Below are positions 1-8,487 of a DNA stretch of 12,547 nucleotides, piece after piece. Within the stretch, counting starts at the first letter, position 1, and each line of letters starts with the position of its first letter. The notes under the pieces are model-generated. The model saw nothing but the letters and a program-made list of their open reading frames with translations. It did no database searches and was not told where the DNA came from. Source of the stretch: Chitinophagaceae bacterium (lineage in GTDB: Bacteria; Bacteroidota; Bacteroidia; Chitinophagales; Chitinophagaceae); assembly GCA_016702745.1 (NCBI GenBank), contig JADJDJ010000011.1:1-12547 (forward strand), written 5' to 3'. The position numbers were made by a program, and so were the translations under genes.

Positions 1-419
1 CCTCACCAGTAAAGAAAAAATAATTCCTACGCCTACCTATCATGTCATGGAAATGTATAACGTACACCAGGATGCCCTGATGATCCCGGTGACTGTTACC
101 AGTAGCGATTATGTTTTTAGGAGATAAAAAATTGACTGCGGTGTCTGCATCAGCCTCAAAAGACAAAAATGGTCTTGTTCACATTTCACTGGTCAATATT
201 GATGCCACCAAAGAGCAGGCCATCAATATTTCACTGGGAGATATAAAGGCAACCGCTGTTACCGGACGTTTACTCCATTCGCAAAAAATGCAGGACTACA
301 ACAGTTTCATAGAAACCGGAAAAATAAAACCGGTCTCCTTTCAGGGAGCCAGTTTGTCCGGAGGAGAACTGCGCGTACAACTGCCGGCCTGCAGTGTAGT
401 GGTGTTGGAATTAAAATAG
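1..419 (+). CDS. GH51 alpha-L-arabinofuranosidase, C-terminal end (partial, one frameshift)
   Basis: This is the last ~138 residues of a GH51 exo-acting alpha-L-arabinofuranosidase, which releases arabinofuranose from arabinoxylan or arabinan; the start and catalytic barrel lie off the left edge. From base 2 the frame reads TPTYHVMEMYNVHQ and DALMIPVTVTSSDY, and after a frame change at the T run 114-118 it continues GDKKLTAVSASASKDKNG, HISLVNID, then a C-terminal beta-sandwich ending in VVVLELK and a TAG at 417-419. The 'VSASAS-D-NG...SLVNID' block and the 'VVLEL' ending are characteristic of the GH51 C-terminal domain. Removing one T from the T run joins both halves (D-Y-V-L-G-D-K-K), so the break looks like an indel error. 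It sits 50 bases ahead of the esterase genes on the same strand and is probably co-transcribed. Family recognition is good; substrate specificity cannot be read from this part. Confidence 0.85.
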
Positions 420-424
420 AAAAA

Positions 425-452
425 TGTACGAGAACTGTTAACAGTAAGTACA
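425..452. repeat. Nested inverted repeat between GH51 and first esterase
   Basis: A perfect 12-base palindrome, ACTGTTAACAGT (434-445), is flanked by a second pair of arms, TGTAC (425-429) and GTACA (448-452), with unequal spacers of 4 and 2 bases. It is the main structured element in the 50-base gap after the GH51 stop and ahead of E1. It could be a dimeric regulator site or an RNA hairpin; no U-tract follows directly, so it is not a classic terminator. A 12-base palindrome alone is expected a few times by chance in a window this size, so function is only suggested. Confidence 0.3.
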
Positions 453-469
453 GACTGATAAAAAGGAAA

Positions 470-1645
470 ATGATGATGATAAACATGCCCCTATTCATGA
501 AGTACAGCTTTTTCATTTTGTTATTAGTATCCTCTGTGCCGGGTAAGTCTTCACAGGCCCAACCACCACGCGGACCATTTGTAATTTCCCCACAGGTAAG
601 TGCAGACAGATCCGTTACATTCCGGTATCTCGCCCCTCCGCCAGAGAAGTGAAACTGGGAGGCAGTCAATTTGGAGCATCCCAGTTACAATGTCAAAAAG
701 ATACCCTGGGCATTTGGAGTATTACAGTTGGGCCTTTGAAACCGGATATTTATCCGTATAGTTTTACAGTAGATGGGATTACGGTGATGGATCCCGCCAA
801 TGTTGCCTATTTCCCGAATGAAAGATTCAAAGCCAGCCTGGTGGATATTCCACGGCTGAAATACCAATGGTATATGCCCTTCAATCTCTGCCGCATGGAA
901 CTGTTACCTACGAGTATTATCCATCTCTGGAAGGCAGTGCACCGGCTCGGTGGTAGTTTATACCGCCTGGCTATGCAAAGAATAGTAAAGAAAAGTATCC
1001 GGTCTTCTATCTCATCAGTGGCACCACAGATACGGAAGAAACCTTTTTCAAAGTAGGAAAGGTCAACCTGATCCTGGATAACCTGATTGCTGCAGGAAAG
1101 GCAAACCCAATGATCATTGTAATGCCCTATGGAAACCCGATGGCAAGGATCGCCGAACAAAAGGGGCAGCCCAAACCTGCTGATCTTTTGTCAAGAGAAG
1201 GGGAGGATGCAGAGCGAAGGGCCCGTTTACTTGAAACCGATATAATCAGTAACCTGACTTTATATCGCCAAAAACTACCGTACGATAGAAGATAAAGATC
1301 ACCGGGCCATTGGGGCTTTTCAAAGGGCAGGCGGTCAAACCCCTGACCGCTTTCGGCAATATGGATCAATTTTCCTGGGTCTGCTCTTACAGTTCTTATC
1401 TCTCCTCAGAGGAGATGGAAAAAGATACAGTCATATTTACAGGGATGTAAATAAAACGAATCAGCAACTGAGGTTGCTTTGGGTGAGTGTGGGCAATGAA
1501 GATTTTTTATATAAACCCACTACAGAATTCCTGGATTTCCTCCGGACAAAGGAGGAACCATAAAAGTCTGATCACCGGTGGCGGACATACCTGGATGAAT
1601 GTCCGGAACTATGTGAGTGAAACGGCACAATTGTTATTCAAATAA
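470..1645 (+). CDS. E1: secreted CE1-type esterase with N-terminal E-set domain (multiple frameshifts)
   Basis: Predicted secreted carbohydrate esterase of the CE1 / esterase D alpha/beta-hydrolase group. A signal peptide (core MKYSFFILLLVSS, ending near SQAQ) leads to an early-set (immunoglobulin-like) N-domain with KDTLGIWSITVGPL, YPYSFTVDG and NERFK. The catalytic module follows: LPHGTVTYEYY, a damaged TPPGY block, YPVFYLISGTTDTEET, LILDNLIAAGKANPMIIVMPYG, NYRTIEDKDHRAIG, a nucleophile elbow at about 1312-1340, acid Asp in GNEDFLYK (codon 1501-1503), and His in GGGHTW (1586-1588). It ends in AQLLFK. ATGs lie at 470, 473, 476, 485 and 497; AAGGA at 463-467 best spaces the one at 476, while the one at 497 gives the most typical signal peptide. 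Frame breaks occur near 635, 853, 951-963, 1260, 1310-1345 and after 1420. Odd points: S-G replaces the usual H-G after 'YLI', and the elbow reads best as G-F-S-R-A-G-G. E2 starts 8 bases downstream. Specificity (acetyl or feruloyl) is not determinable. Confidence 0.8.
1071..1090 (+). repeat. 20-base exact match to 5266-5285 (paralogous esterase segments)
   Basis: The 20-mer atcctggataacctgattgc occurs here in E1 and again at 5266-5285 in the second module of E4. Both copies encode the conserved I-L-D-N-L-I of the CE1 fold. It marks shared ancestry of the esterase modules rather than an independent repeat element. Confidence 0.6.
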
Positions 1646-1653
1646 CACGATGT

Positions 1654-2723
1654 ATGAGATACCTGCTTCTTCATAGTGTAGTACTGCTTTCCATGCAACT
1701 GGGCGCACAAAACAGACCCCCGGCCATCAGTTCACCCGATGTACATCCTGATCACAGCATCAGTTTTCGGTATTTTTCCCGCACCGCATCCAGGGTGCTG
1801 GTCAAGGGTGAATTCCTGAAAAGTCCTGTCCCGATGACAAAAGATACTTCCGGAATCTGGTCAGTAACGGTTCCTCCTGTACAGCCGGATATCTATCCCT
1901 ATAGCTTCATGGTAGATAGTGTAGACATGGCCGATCCGAACAATACCTATGTTTTTGCCAACGAAAGATTCAAACGCAGTATCGTCAATATTCCCGGTGA
2001 CCAGCCATTGATCCATTCCCTTCAGGAGGTACCACATGGAAAGATCAGTTATCACTTGTACGAATCCTCCACACTCGGCACAACAAGACCATTGCTGGTT
2101 TATACACCGCCGGGATACAGTTATGACGCAAAACAAAATACCCCGTGCTTTACCTGATTCATGGCGGTTCTGATACGGAAGAAACCTGGACCAGGGTAGG
2201 GCAGGCGCATCTTATTGCAGATAATCTCATTGCACAGAAAAAAGCAGTGCCCATGATTATTGTAATGCCTTATGGAAATGTGCGGCCAAAGCCAATGGCA
2301 GATTTTTCCAGGGATATGATGCAGGATATTATTCCGTTTGTAGAAAACAATTACCCGGTACTTACAGACAGCAGGAACCGGGCCATCGCAGGTTTCTCCG
2401 TAGGAGGGGGCCAGACACTGAATATCGGGTTGACGAATGCCAGTCATTTTTCATATATCTGTTCCTTTGCGCCCTATACCGCTACAGAAGAATTCAAAAT
2501 GAATTTTACAAACTGGTCACCGGATGCGGCCATGATTAATCAACAACTGAAATTATTGGCGCTGTATTGTGGCACAGAAGATTTTTTATATGAAAGTGTG
2601 AAAAGAATATCCTTTTTTTGAATCCAAAAAAATAAATGTAAAAAGTACCATTGTTCGGGTGGGCATACCTGGATGAATTGTAAACAATATCGGCATCCAC
2701 CCCTGCAGCAGCTTTTCAAATAA
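1654..2723 (+). CDS. E2: secreted CE1-type esterase with N-terminal E-set domain (frameshifted)
   Basis: Closest relative of E1 in this window, and the best preserved of the single-module esterases. It begins at ATG 1654 with the signal peptide MRYLLLHSVVLLSMQLGAQ, then the E-set domain (SISFRYFSRTASRVLVKGEF, DTSGIWSVTVPP, YPYSFMVDS, NERFKRS). The catalytic module contains VPHGKISYHLY, PLLVYTPPGYSYDAK, then after a frame change YPVLYLIHGGSDTEETW, IADNLIAQKKAVPMIIVMPYG, RAIAGFSVGGGQT, CGTEDFLYE and GGHTWMN, ending QQLFK at TAA 2721-2723. Predicted triad: Ser codon 2397-2399, Asp 2580-2582, His 2664-2666. The first break lies at the A run 2135-2138, where one added A restores K-Q-K-Y-P-V-L; a second follows after about 2620 near a T7 run. 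An overlapping ATG at 1650 is out of frame and lacks a signal peptide. E3 starts 17 bases after the stop. Family call is firm; the ester group removed is unknown. Confidence 0.85.
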
Positions 2724-2740
2724 TATAAATGAAACCGCAC

Positions 2741-3841
2741 ATGAAAAAATATGTATTATGCTGGCCTCCTGCTTACTGTTGGACTGGTCTATTCACAGAA
2801 TGACAATGCAGCAATTACGGAAGATTTCAAACCTTCTGTTTTGAACCAGCCCGGACAGGAATACCGCAGGTGAATTCATGGGGTTATGCCCGTTCAGGAT
2901 TACAGCTCCTTATGCAGACAGTGTAAAAGTGAGCCTTGGTTTGGGAGGGCGTGGAGGTACGCGACTGAAAAAGTGACGCAGATAGTATCTGGATGGGGAC
3001 CACCGAAGGTCCACTCGACGAAGGATTTCATTATTATAACGTCAATGTAGATGGGGGTAAATTCAATGACCCAGGTACATTGCATTTTATGGTTCCATCC
3101 GTTGGGAAAGTGGAATTGAGATTCCCGCAAAGGACCAGGACTTTTATGCAGTGAAAAATGTACCGCATGGGGAAGTAAGACAGCTTTGTTTCCATCTCCC
3201 AGCACAGGCACAACCCGACGTGCTTATATATACACCGCCGGGTTATGATAATGCTTTAAAAAAACGTTATCCGGTTTTATATCTTCAGCATGGTTGGGGT
3301 GAGGATGAAACGGCCTGGAGCAACCAGGGAAGAGCCAACCTGATTATGGATAACCTCATTGCCAGTGGAAGAACTGAGCCTTTTCTGATTGTGATGACCT
3401 GGCATGACGAATCAGGTAAGATTTGGCAAACTCCGTGAATTTAAAATTGATACTTTTCAAACCGTACTGACAGAAGAACTGATTCCCTTGTAAGGATGAA
3501 CATTACCGGACAGTAGCCAAATCCTCCCACCGTGCCATGGCCGGTCTGTCAATGGGAGGAATGGAAACTCCATACCATCACATTGAATAAACCTGACCTC
3601 TTTGCTTACTATGCATTGCTGAGCGGAGGTGTTTACCGCCGGAAGAAATAAAGATCCTTCGAAGGTAAAGCTGATCTTTCTGAGTTGCGGCAGCCGAACG
3701 GCAGGAGAATATTCAAAAAACAACAGACACATAAAAACAGCCGGGTTCAAAGCAGTTTCCTACGTTTCTCCCAATACAGGTCATGAATTTCAGACCTGGC
3801 GCAGAAGTTTGTATGAGCTGGCTCCTCTGTTGTTCAAGTGA
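2741..3841 (+). CDS. E3: secreted CE1-type esterase, divergent acid position (frameshifted)
   Basis: Third esterase in the series. ATG 2741 (an in-frame alternative is 2729) opens a short hydrophobic leader that breaks near 2757 and continues as LLASCLLLVGLVYSQN. The E-set domain follows (APYADSVKVSLG, GTTEGPLDEGFHYYNVNVDG), then the catalytic module: KNVPHGEVRQLCFH, VLIYTPPGYDNALKKRYP, VLYLQHGWGEDETAW, NLIMDNLIASGRTEPFLIVM, RAMAGLSMGGMET (Ser codon 3549-3551), KVKLIFLSCGSRTAGEYS, and His in NTGHEFQTW (3782-3784), ending ELAPLLFK at TGA 3839-3841. Its ending and the SCGS motif differ from E1/E2, so it represents another esterase subgroup. The acid that follows the CG motif in the sister modules (G-x-x-D) is not seen at the same place: the clean reading is C-G-S-R-T-A-G-E. 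Frame breaks lie near 2757, 2867, 2970, 3090, 3415, 3490-3580 and 3635-3655. E4 begins 54 bases downstream. Confidence 0.8.
3229..3246 (+). repeat. 18-base exact match to 4076-4093 (YTPPGY-coding block)
   Basis: The 18-mer tatacaccgccgggttat is present here in E3 and at 4076-4093 in E4 module 1; E2 carries 14 identical leading bases plus a variant end at 2101-2118. It encodes the Y-T-P-P-G-Y strand at the start of the CE1 catalytic fold. The E1 copy, at about 957-974, lacks two bases of this block. Confidence 0.6.
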
Positions 3842-3895
3842 TGGATGGAAGTTTATCGCGTTTCTACTTTCTGAATGAGCTTAATTAATGTTGAT

Positions 3896-5812
3896 ATGAA
3901 AAAATATTTTACAATAGTTTGCCTGCTCTTCTTTTGCATGCAGACTGTTTCTGCACAAGGCATGTTCAGCCTGCACTCCGGATTTGACACTGTCAGACCA
4001 CAAATAGCAAAAGGACGTATTGATACGATCACGTATGATTCAAAAACGGTGGGTGTAGCCCGAAAAGCGATGGTTTATACACCGCCGGGTTATTCTGTTA
4101 AAAAGAAATATCCGGTCTTGTACCTGCTCCATGGAATCGGGGAGATGAAATGGAATGGTTAAACGGAGGAAAGCCGCAGGTGATTCTGATAATTTATATG
4201 CTGACGGAAAAATTGAACCCATGATCGTTGTGTTGCCCAATGGCAGGGCCATGAAAAATGATCGTGCAGGTGGTAATATTTTCGATAGCGCAAAAGTGAA
4301 AGCATTCGCCACTTTTGAAATGGATTTATTAAAGATCTCATTCCATTTATTGAAAAAAAATACGCTGCCATCAAGGACCGGGAACACCGGGCTATTGCTG
4401 GTTTATCAATGGGTGGGGGCAGTCGCTGAATTTTGGTTTGGGAAATCTGGATCAATTTGCCTGGGTCGGCGGTTTTTCATCTGCCCCCAATACCAAACCA
4501 CCAAAAGAGCTATTACCTGATCCATCATTAGCAAAAGAGAAATTAAAACTTGTTTATCTCCTGCGGGGCCAGTGACGGCCTGATCAGTTTTCAGTAAACG
4601 AACCCATGATTATCTGAAACAAAACGGAGTACCACATATCTATTATATCGAACCAGGCGTCCATGATTTTCAAAGTCTGGAAAAACGGCTTGTATATGTT
4701 TTCACAACTTATTTTTAAAGCTGTTGATAACTCTTTATTCGACAAATACCCCGTAGCGGGTGCACCGGCCTCCACCAATGTTCGCAATGCAGCCTATCCG
4801 CAAATCACTGCCGATAGCCGTGTCATCTTCCGGGTTAAAGCTCCGGATGCCAAAAAAGTGCAGGTAGATTTGGGTAGAAAGTATGAGATGCTAAAAGATA
4901 CAGCCGGGTTCTGGAATCTAACCACCGATTCCATCAGCGAAGGGTTTCATTATTATTCCCTGCTGATTGATGGGGTGGCATTGGCTGATCCGGCAAGCGA
5001 AACTTTTTATGGGATGGGCCGGATGGCCAGTGGGATTGAAATTCCATTTTCTGGTGGCGGGTATTATGCTTTGAAAAATGTCCCGCATGGGGATATCCGT
5101 ATCAGGCGTTATTTCTCTACTGTGACCAATTCCTGGCGTCAGTGTTATATCTACACGCCACCGGCTTATGATTCAGCGATCGGACAAACCTATCCGGTTC
5201 TTTATATCCTGCATGGTGGCGGAGAGGATCAGCGGGGCTGGGCAACACAGGGCAAAACAGATTTAATCCTGGATAACCTGATTGCAGAACAAAAAGCAAA
5301 ACCCATGCTGGTCGTGATGATGGATGGAAATCTGGGAGCTGCTGGCATCGCCGGCTTTGGAGAGAAATCACTGCAACTTTTTGAAAGAGAGCTGAAAGAA
5401 GCGGTGATGCCGTTTACCGAAAAATTTCCGGGTGACAAAAGGAGCTGCTAACACTGCCCTGGCCGGTTTGTCAATGGGTGGTTTACAAACACTCTATGCT
5501 GGTGTAAAAAATACAGACCGCTTTGCTTACCTGGGTGTATTCAGCTCCGGCTGGTGGGCCAACCAGCCAGTCATGTCTGATCCATGGTATGCTTACCTGA
5601 AGAGTAATCAACAGACAATAAACAGTAACCTGAAACAATTCTGGATTGCCATGGGAGGCAAAGAAGATATTGCCTGGAACAATTGCCAGATCATGATGAA
5701 TAAAATGAAAGAACTGGATATCCGGCACAGTTATGTTGAATATCCGGGAGGCCATACCTGGCCGGTCTGGAGAAACAATCTATTCCAGTTTGCGCAATTA
5801 CTATTTAAATAG
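3896..5812 (+). CDS. E4: secreted two-module esterase, CE1 - E-set - CE1 (frameshifted)
   Basis: A large esterase carrying two complete CE1-type modules. Signal peptide MKKYFTIVCLLFFCMQTVSAQ starts at ATG 3896, preferred over the upstream in-frame ATG 3875 because it gives a standard leader. Module 1 (about 3960-4735) resembles feruloyl/acetylxylan esterases of the XynZ type: MFSLHSGFDTVRP, KAMVYTPPGY, YPVLYLLHGIG, DNLYADGKIEPMIVVLPNGRA, AIAGLSMGGG (Ser 4406-4408), CGASDGL (Asp 4574-4576), GVHDFKVW (His 4662-4664). An E-set domain (about 4780-5050) and module 2 follow, with VPHGDIRIRRYF, CYIYTPPAYDSA, YPVLYILHGGGEDQRGW, ALAGLSMGGLQT (Ser 5471-5473), GGKEDIAW (Asp 5666-5668) and GGHTWPVW (His 5753-5755). 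Frame breaks cluster in module 1 (4139-4142, 4188, about 4330, 4415-4419, 4560, 4590, 4660); module 2 has one, at the G run 5430-5432. The frame stays open between the modules with no start or stop, which supports a true fusion. GH3 begins 20 bases later. Confidence 0.82.
4738..5050 (+). other. Linker and E-set domain between the two CE1 modules of E4
   Basis: After module 1 ends with F-S-Q-L-I-F-K, the same open frame passes through AVDNSLFDKYPVAGAPAS and then an early-set domain: ITADSRVIFRVKAPDAKKVQ, KDTAGFWNLTTDS, GFHYYSLLIDG, ADPASETFYG, ending IEIPFSG. The equivalent domain is the N-terminus of E1-E3, so the fusion looks like a short module-1 type esterase joined in front of a complete E3-like esterase that lost its signal peptide and stop. 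Confidence 0.7.
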
Positions 5813-5832
5813 CTGTCAATAATTCAAATCAG

Positions 5833-8426
5833 ATGAAAGCGAAATTTCTCAGCATTTTACTCCTTGCCTCAGGACTGTTTTATTTTCTATCAAAACATCG
5901 GGACAGCAAATGCCTTTTCAGGATCCGGCACGTTCATTTGAACAAAGAGCAAGGGACCTGATCAGCAGACTGACCATCGAAGAAAAGCCTCTTTGATGTT
6001 TGACCAGTCCCCGGCTATACCGCGACTGGGTATCAACAAATTCAACTGGTGGAGTGAAGCCCTGCATGGGCTGGCCAACAATGATAATGTAACAGTATTT
6101 CCGGAACCGGTGGGTATGGCCGCTTCCTTTGATGATTCACTGGTTTTTAAAATATTCAACGCTACTTCCGATGAAGTGAGAGCGAAATACCATGATGCGT
6201 TAAGAAACGGAAAAGAGAACCGGCGTTTTCTGAGTTTATCAGTTTGGACACCCAATATCAATATCTTCCGGGATCCAAGATGGGGTCGTGGACAGGAAAC
6301 ATATGGCGAAGATCCTTTTCTCACTTCCAGGATGGGTGTGGCAGTTGTAAAAGGTTTACAGGGACCACCTGATGCGAAATACCGGAAGCTACTGGCCTGT
6401 GCTAAACATTTATGCGGCATTCTGGCCCGGAGTGGAGCCGGCATACCTGAACCTGAATCATATTGATCCCAGGGATTTATGGGAAACCTATCTTCCCGCA
6501 TTCAAATCACTCGTGCAGGAAGCGGATGTGCGGCAAGTGATGTGTGCTTATCAGCGACTGGATGACGAACCCTGTTGCGGTAATAGTCGCCTGCTGCAAA
6601 CCATTCTCCGCGATCAATGGGGCTTTAAACATGCAGTGGTATCAGATTGTGGTGCTGTGACAGATTTTTTACCAGCCATAAAACATCATCTGATGCTTGC
6701 ACGCATCTGCAAAAGCGGTATTGTCAGGAACAGATGTGGAATGTGTTTGGCAGGGCTATGCCTATGAAAACCTGCCGGCAGCAGTGACGAGGATTGATTA
6801 GCGAAAAGAAGTGGACAGCCATTTGCTCAAAGTGCTTACCGCCCGTTTTGAGCTGGGTGATTTCTGATGACAATCAACTCGTGCCCTGGGCAAATACCCC
6901 GATGTCGGTGGTGAATAACGAAGAGCACCGGAAACTGGCACTCGATATGGCAAGGGAGTCCATGACCCTGCTTCCAGAACAAAAACAACATACTGCCTTT
7001 AAAAAATCAATCAAGAAAATAGCAGTTATCGGACCAAATGCTGATAACGAACCCATGTTGTGGGGTAATTACAATGGGAAGCCGGTCCGGACTATCAGTA
7101 TGCTGAAAGGCATCAGTGATAAAACCAAAACCAGGAGCAGTATTATATGATAAAGCCTGTGATGCGGTGGAAAATAAAGTAACACAGAGCTATTTTATGA
7201 AAACAGTGATGGAAGGCAGTCAAGTTTCAAAGCCACTTACTGGAACAATCGGGAACGTGCAGGTGATGTAGCCACAACCGGTCAGGTTACTCATCCGTTT
7301 AAAATGACCACAGCAGGAGATCATGAATTTGCTTTCTGGGGTCAGATTAGTTGGTTTCTCTGCCCCTGTGAAACTGATTTCATTGCGCCCGAAACGGAAG
7401 AAATTGTTTTCAGGCCGGAGCTACCGGCTATTTTGAATTATTTGTCAATGGGAAATCACTGGCGAAATATAATAACTGGCGCACCTCCCTTCGAGGATCC
7501 CTTTGAATGTAGAAAAGGGAAAAATTACCGGATTGAAATCCGCTATGCCCAACTGAATAACTGGCAGGCCAACCTTGAATTTGATTTTGGGAAGGAACTG
7601 GATATCGATTTCTCCGGATTGATCAGTAAACTGAAGGGGATTGATGAAGTGATATTCGTGGGAGGATTATCCACTTTACTGGAAGGGAAGAAATGCCGGT
7701 TAATTTTCCCGGATTCAAAGGTGGAGACCGGACAGATATTGAACTGCCGCTGGTACAACGCAATTGTTTAAAAGCCTTAAAAGCAGCGGGTAAAAAAGTA
7801 ATTTATGTCAACTGCTCCGGTTCGGCGATCGGACTTGCCCGAAACAGAAAGCTGTGATGCCATACTGCAGGCATGGTATGGCGGTGAATCAGGCGGGCAG
7901 GGCAGTAGCTGATGTATTGTTTGGTGATTACAATCCATCTGGGAAATTGCCTGTAACCTTCATAAAGACACGACCCAGTTAGCAGATTTCGAGGATTATT
8001 CCATGAAAGAAAGAACCTATCGTTATATGACCAACGAACCGCTATTTCCTTTTGGTTATGGTTTGAGTTATACTTCTTTTACAACAGGCCCCGCTCAATT
8101 AGATAAAGCAGTCATATCAGTCAATGAACCGGTTATAATACGCATTCCCGTTAGCAATATTGGCAAACGAAACGGAACAGAGATTGTACAGGTATATGTA
8201 AAACGAAAAGGCGATAACAGTGGGCCTATAAAACGCTGCGGTTTTAAACGTCTGTCAGTGCCGGCGGGAGAACGATGCATGCCATTATCAGTTTACTCCT
8301 TCGGCATTTGAGTTTTATGATCCTAAGCAACTGAAAATGGCAGTGATACCAGGCGACTATGAATTATGGTATGGGAATAGCTCTGCTGGAAAAGATCTTC
8401 AGGCGGTTACAGTAAGGATTCAGTAA
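5833..8426 (+). CDS. GH3 beta-glycosidase with PA14 insert, probable beta-xylosidase (frameshifted)
   Basis: Predicted secreted exo-glycosidase removing beta-linked xylose (or glucose) from oligosaccharide ends. ATG 5833 opens the leader MKAKFLSILLLASGLF. Corrected reading then shows SFEQRARDLISRLTIEEKAS, IPRLGINKFNWWSEALHGLA, FPEPVGMAASFD, SLSVWTPNINIFRDPRWGRG, QETYGEDPFLTSRMG, a K-H-Y block, HSGPEWSRH (around 6417-6445), VMCAYQRLDDEPCCG, and the nucleophile Asp in VVSDCGAVTDF (codon 6645-6647). Next come LSGTDVEC, VNNEEHRKLALDMARESMTL, IAVIGPNADNE, a PA14-like insert, then GLSTLLEG, YGGESGGQAVADVLFGDYNP, PLFPFGYGLSYTSF and a C-terminal Fn3-like domain (VSNIGKRNGTEIVQVYVK), ending at TAA 8424-8426. 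About 865 residues when repaired, normal for GH3 enzymes with PA14. The D-C-G-A nucleophile context and E-C-x-W style resemble bacterial xylosidases, but beta-glucosidase activity is possible. More than a dozen frame breaks occur, for example near 5890, 5990, 6410, 6670-6690, 6800, 6975, 7225 and 7700. Confidence 0.88.
7215..7600 (+). other. PA14-like carbohydrate-binding insert within GH3
   Basis: Between the first half of the GH3 C-domain and its GLSTLLEG block lies a region reading FKATYWNNRE, HPFKMTTAGDHEF, FIAPETEEIVFR, FVNGKSLAKYNNWRT (after frame repair), then NYRIEIRYAQLNNWQANLEF. This pattern, with a Y-W-N-N start, an F-V-N-G-K core and an I-E-Y/R-Y end, is typical of PA14 domains inserted into GH3 enzymes, where they shape the substrate pocket. 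Boundaries are approximate. Confidence 0.65.
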
Positions 8427-8447
8427 AACCCGGTAGACGGTTTTTTT
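8425..8447 (+). terminator. Possible weak intrinsic terminator or attenuator after GH3
   Basis: Overlapping the GH3 stop, AAAACCCG (8425-8432) can pair with CGGTTTT (8438-8444) around the loop gtaga, with one bulged C, and T7 (8441-8447) forms and follows the right arm. A competing pairing uses AACCCG (8427-8432) and CGGGTT (8453-8458). The stem has only three G-C pairs. It could lower expression of GH31 relative to GH3, or it could be chance; the gene spacing still favours one operon. Confidence 0.35.
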
Positions 8448-8487
8448 GTAAACGGGTTATCTCAAATTGTCCAATAAACTGATCAAC

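Noticed and set aside
954..956. In-frame TAG in E1 as stop-codon recoding
   Set aside because: Comparison with the sister modules explains it by three lost bases nearby; other genes here use TAG as a normal stop.
3850..3895. Bacteroidota-type promoter (TAnnTTTG) ahead of E4
   Set aside because: The nearest match, TACTTTC at 3865-3871, lacks the final part of the motif, and no convincing -33 element is at the right distance.
3842..3895. Separate small gene between E3 and E4
   Set aside because: Only 54 bases, no start site with a following frame other than the E4 N-terminal extension from 3875.
4139..5432. Programmed ribosomal frameshifting at A, T or G runs
   Set aside because: Breaks are too many, go in both directions, occur in every gene, and lack a consistent slippery heptamer plus downstream structure; sequence error is simpler.
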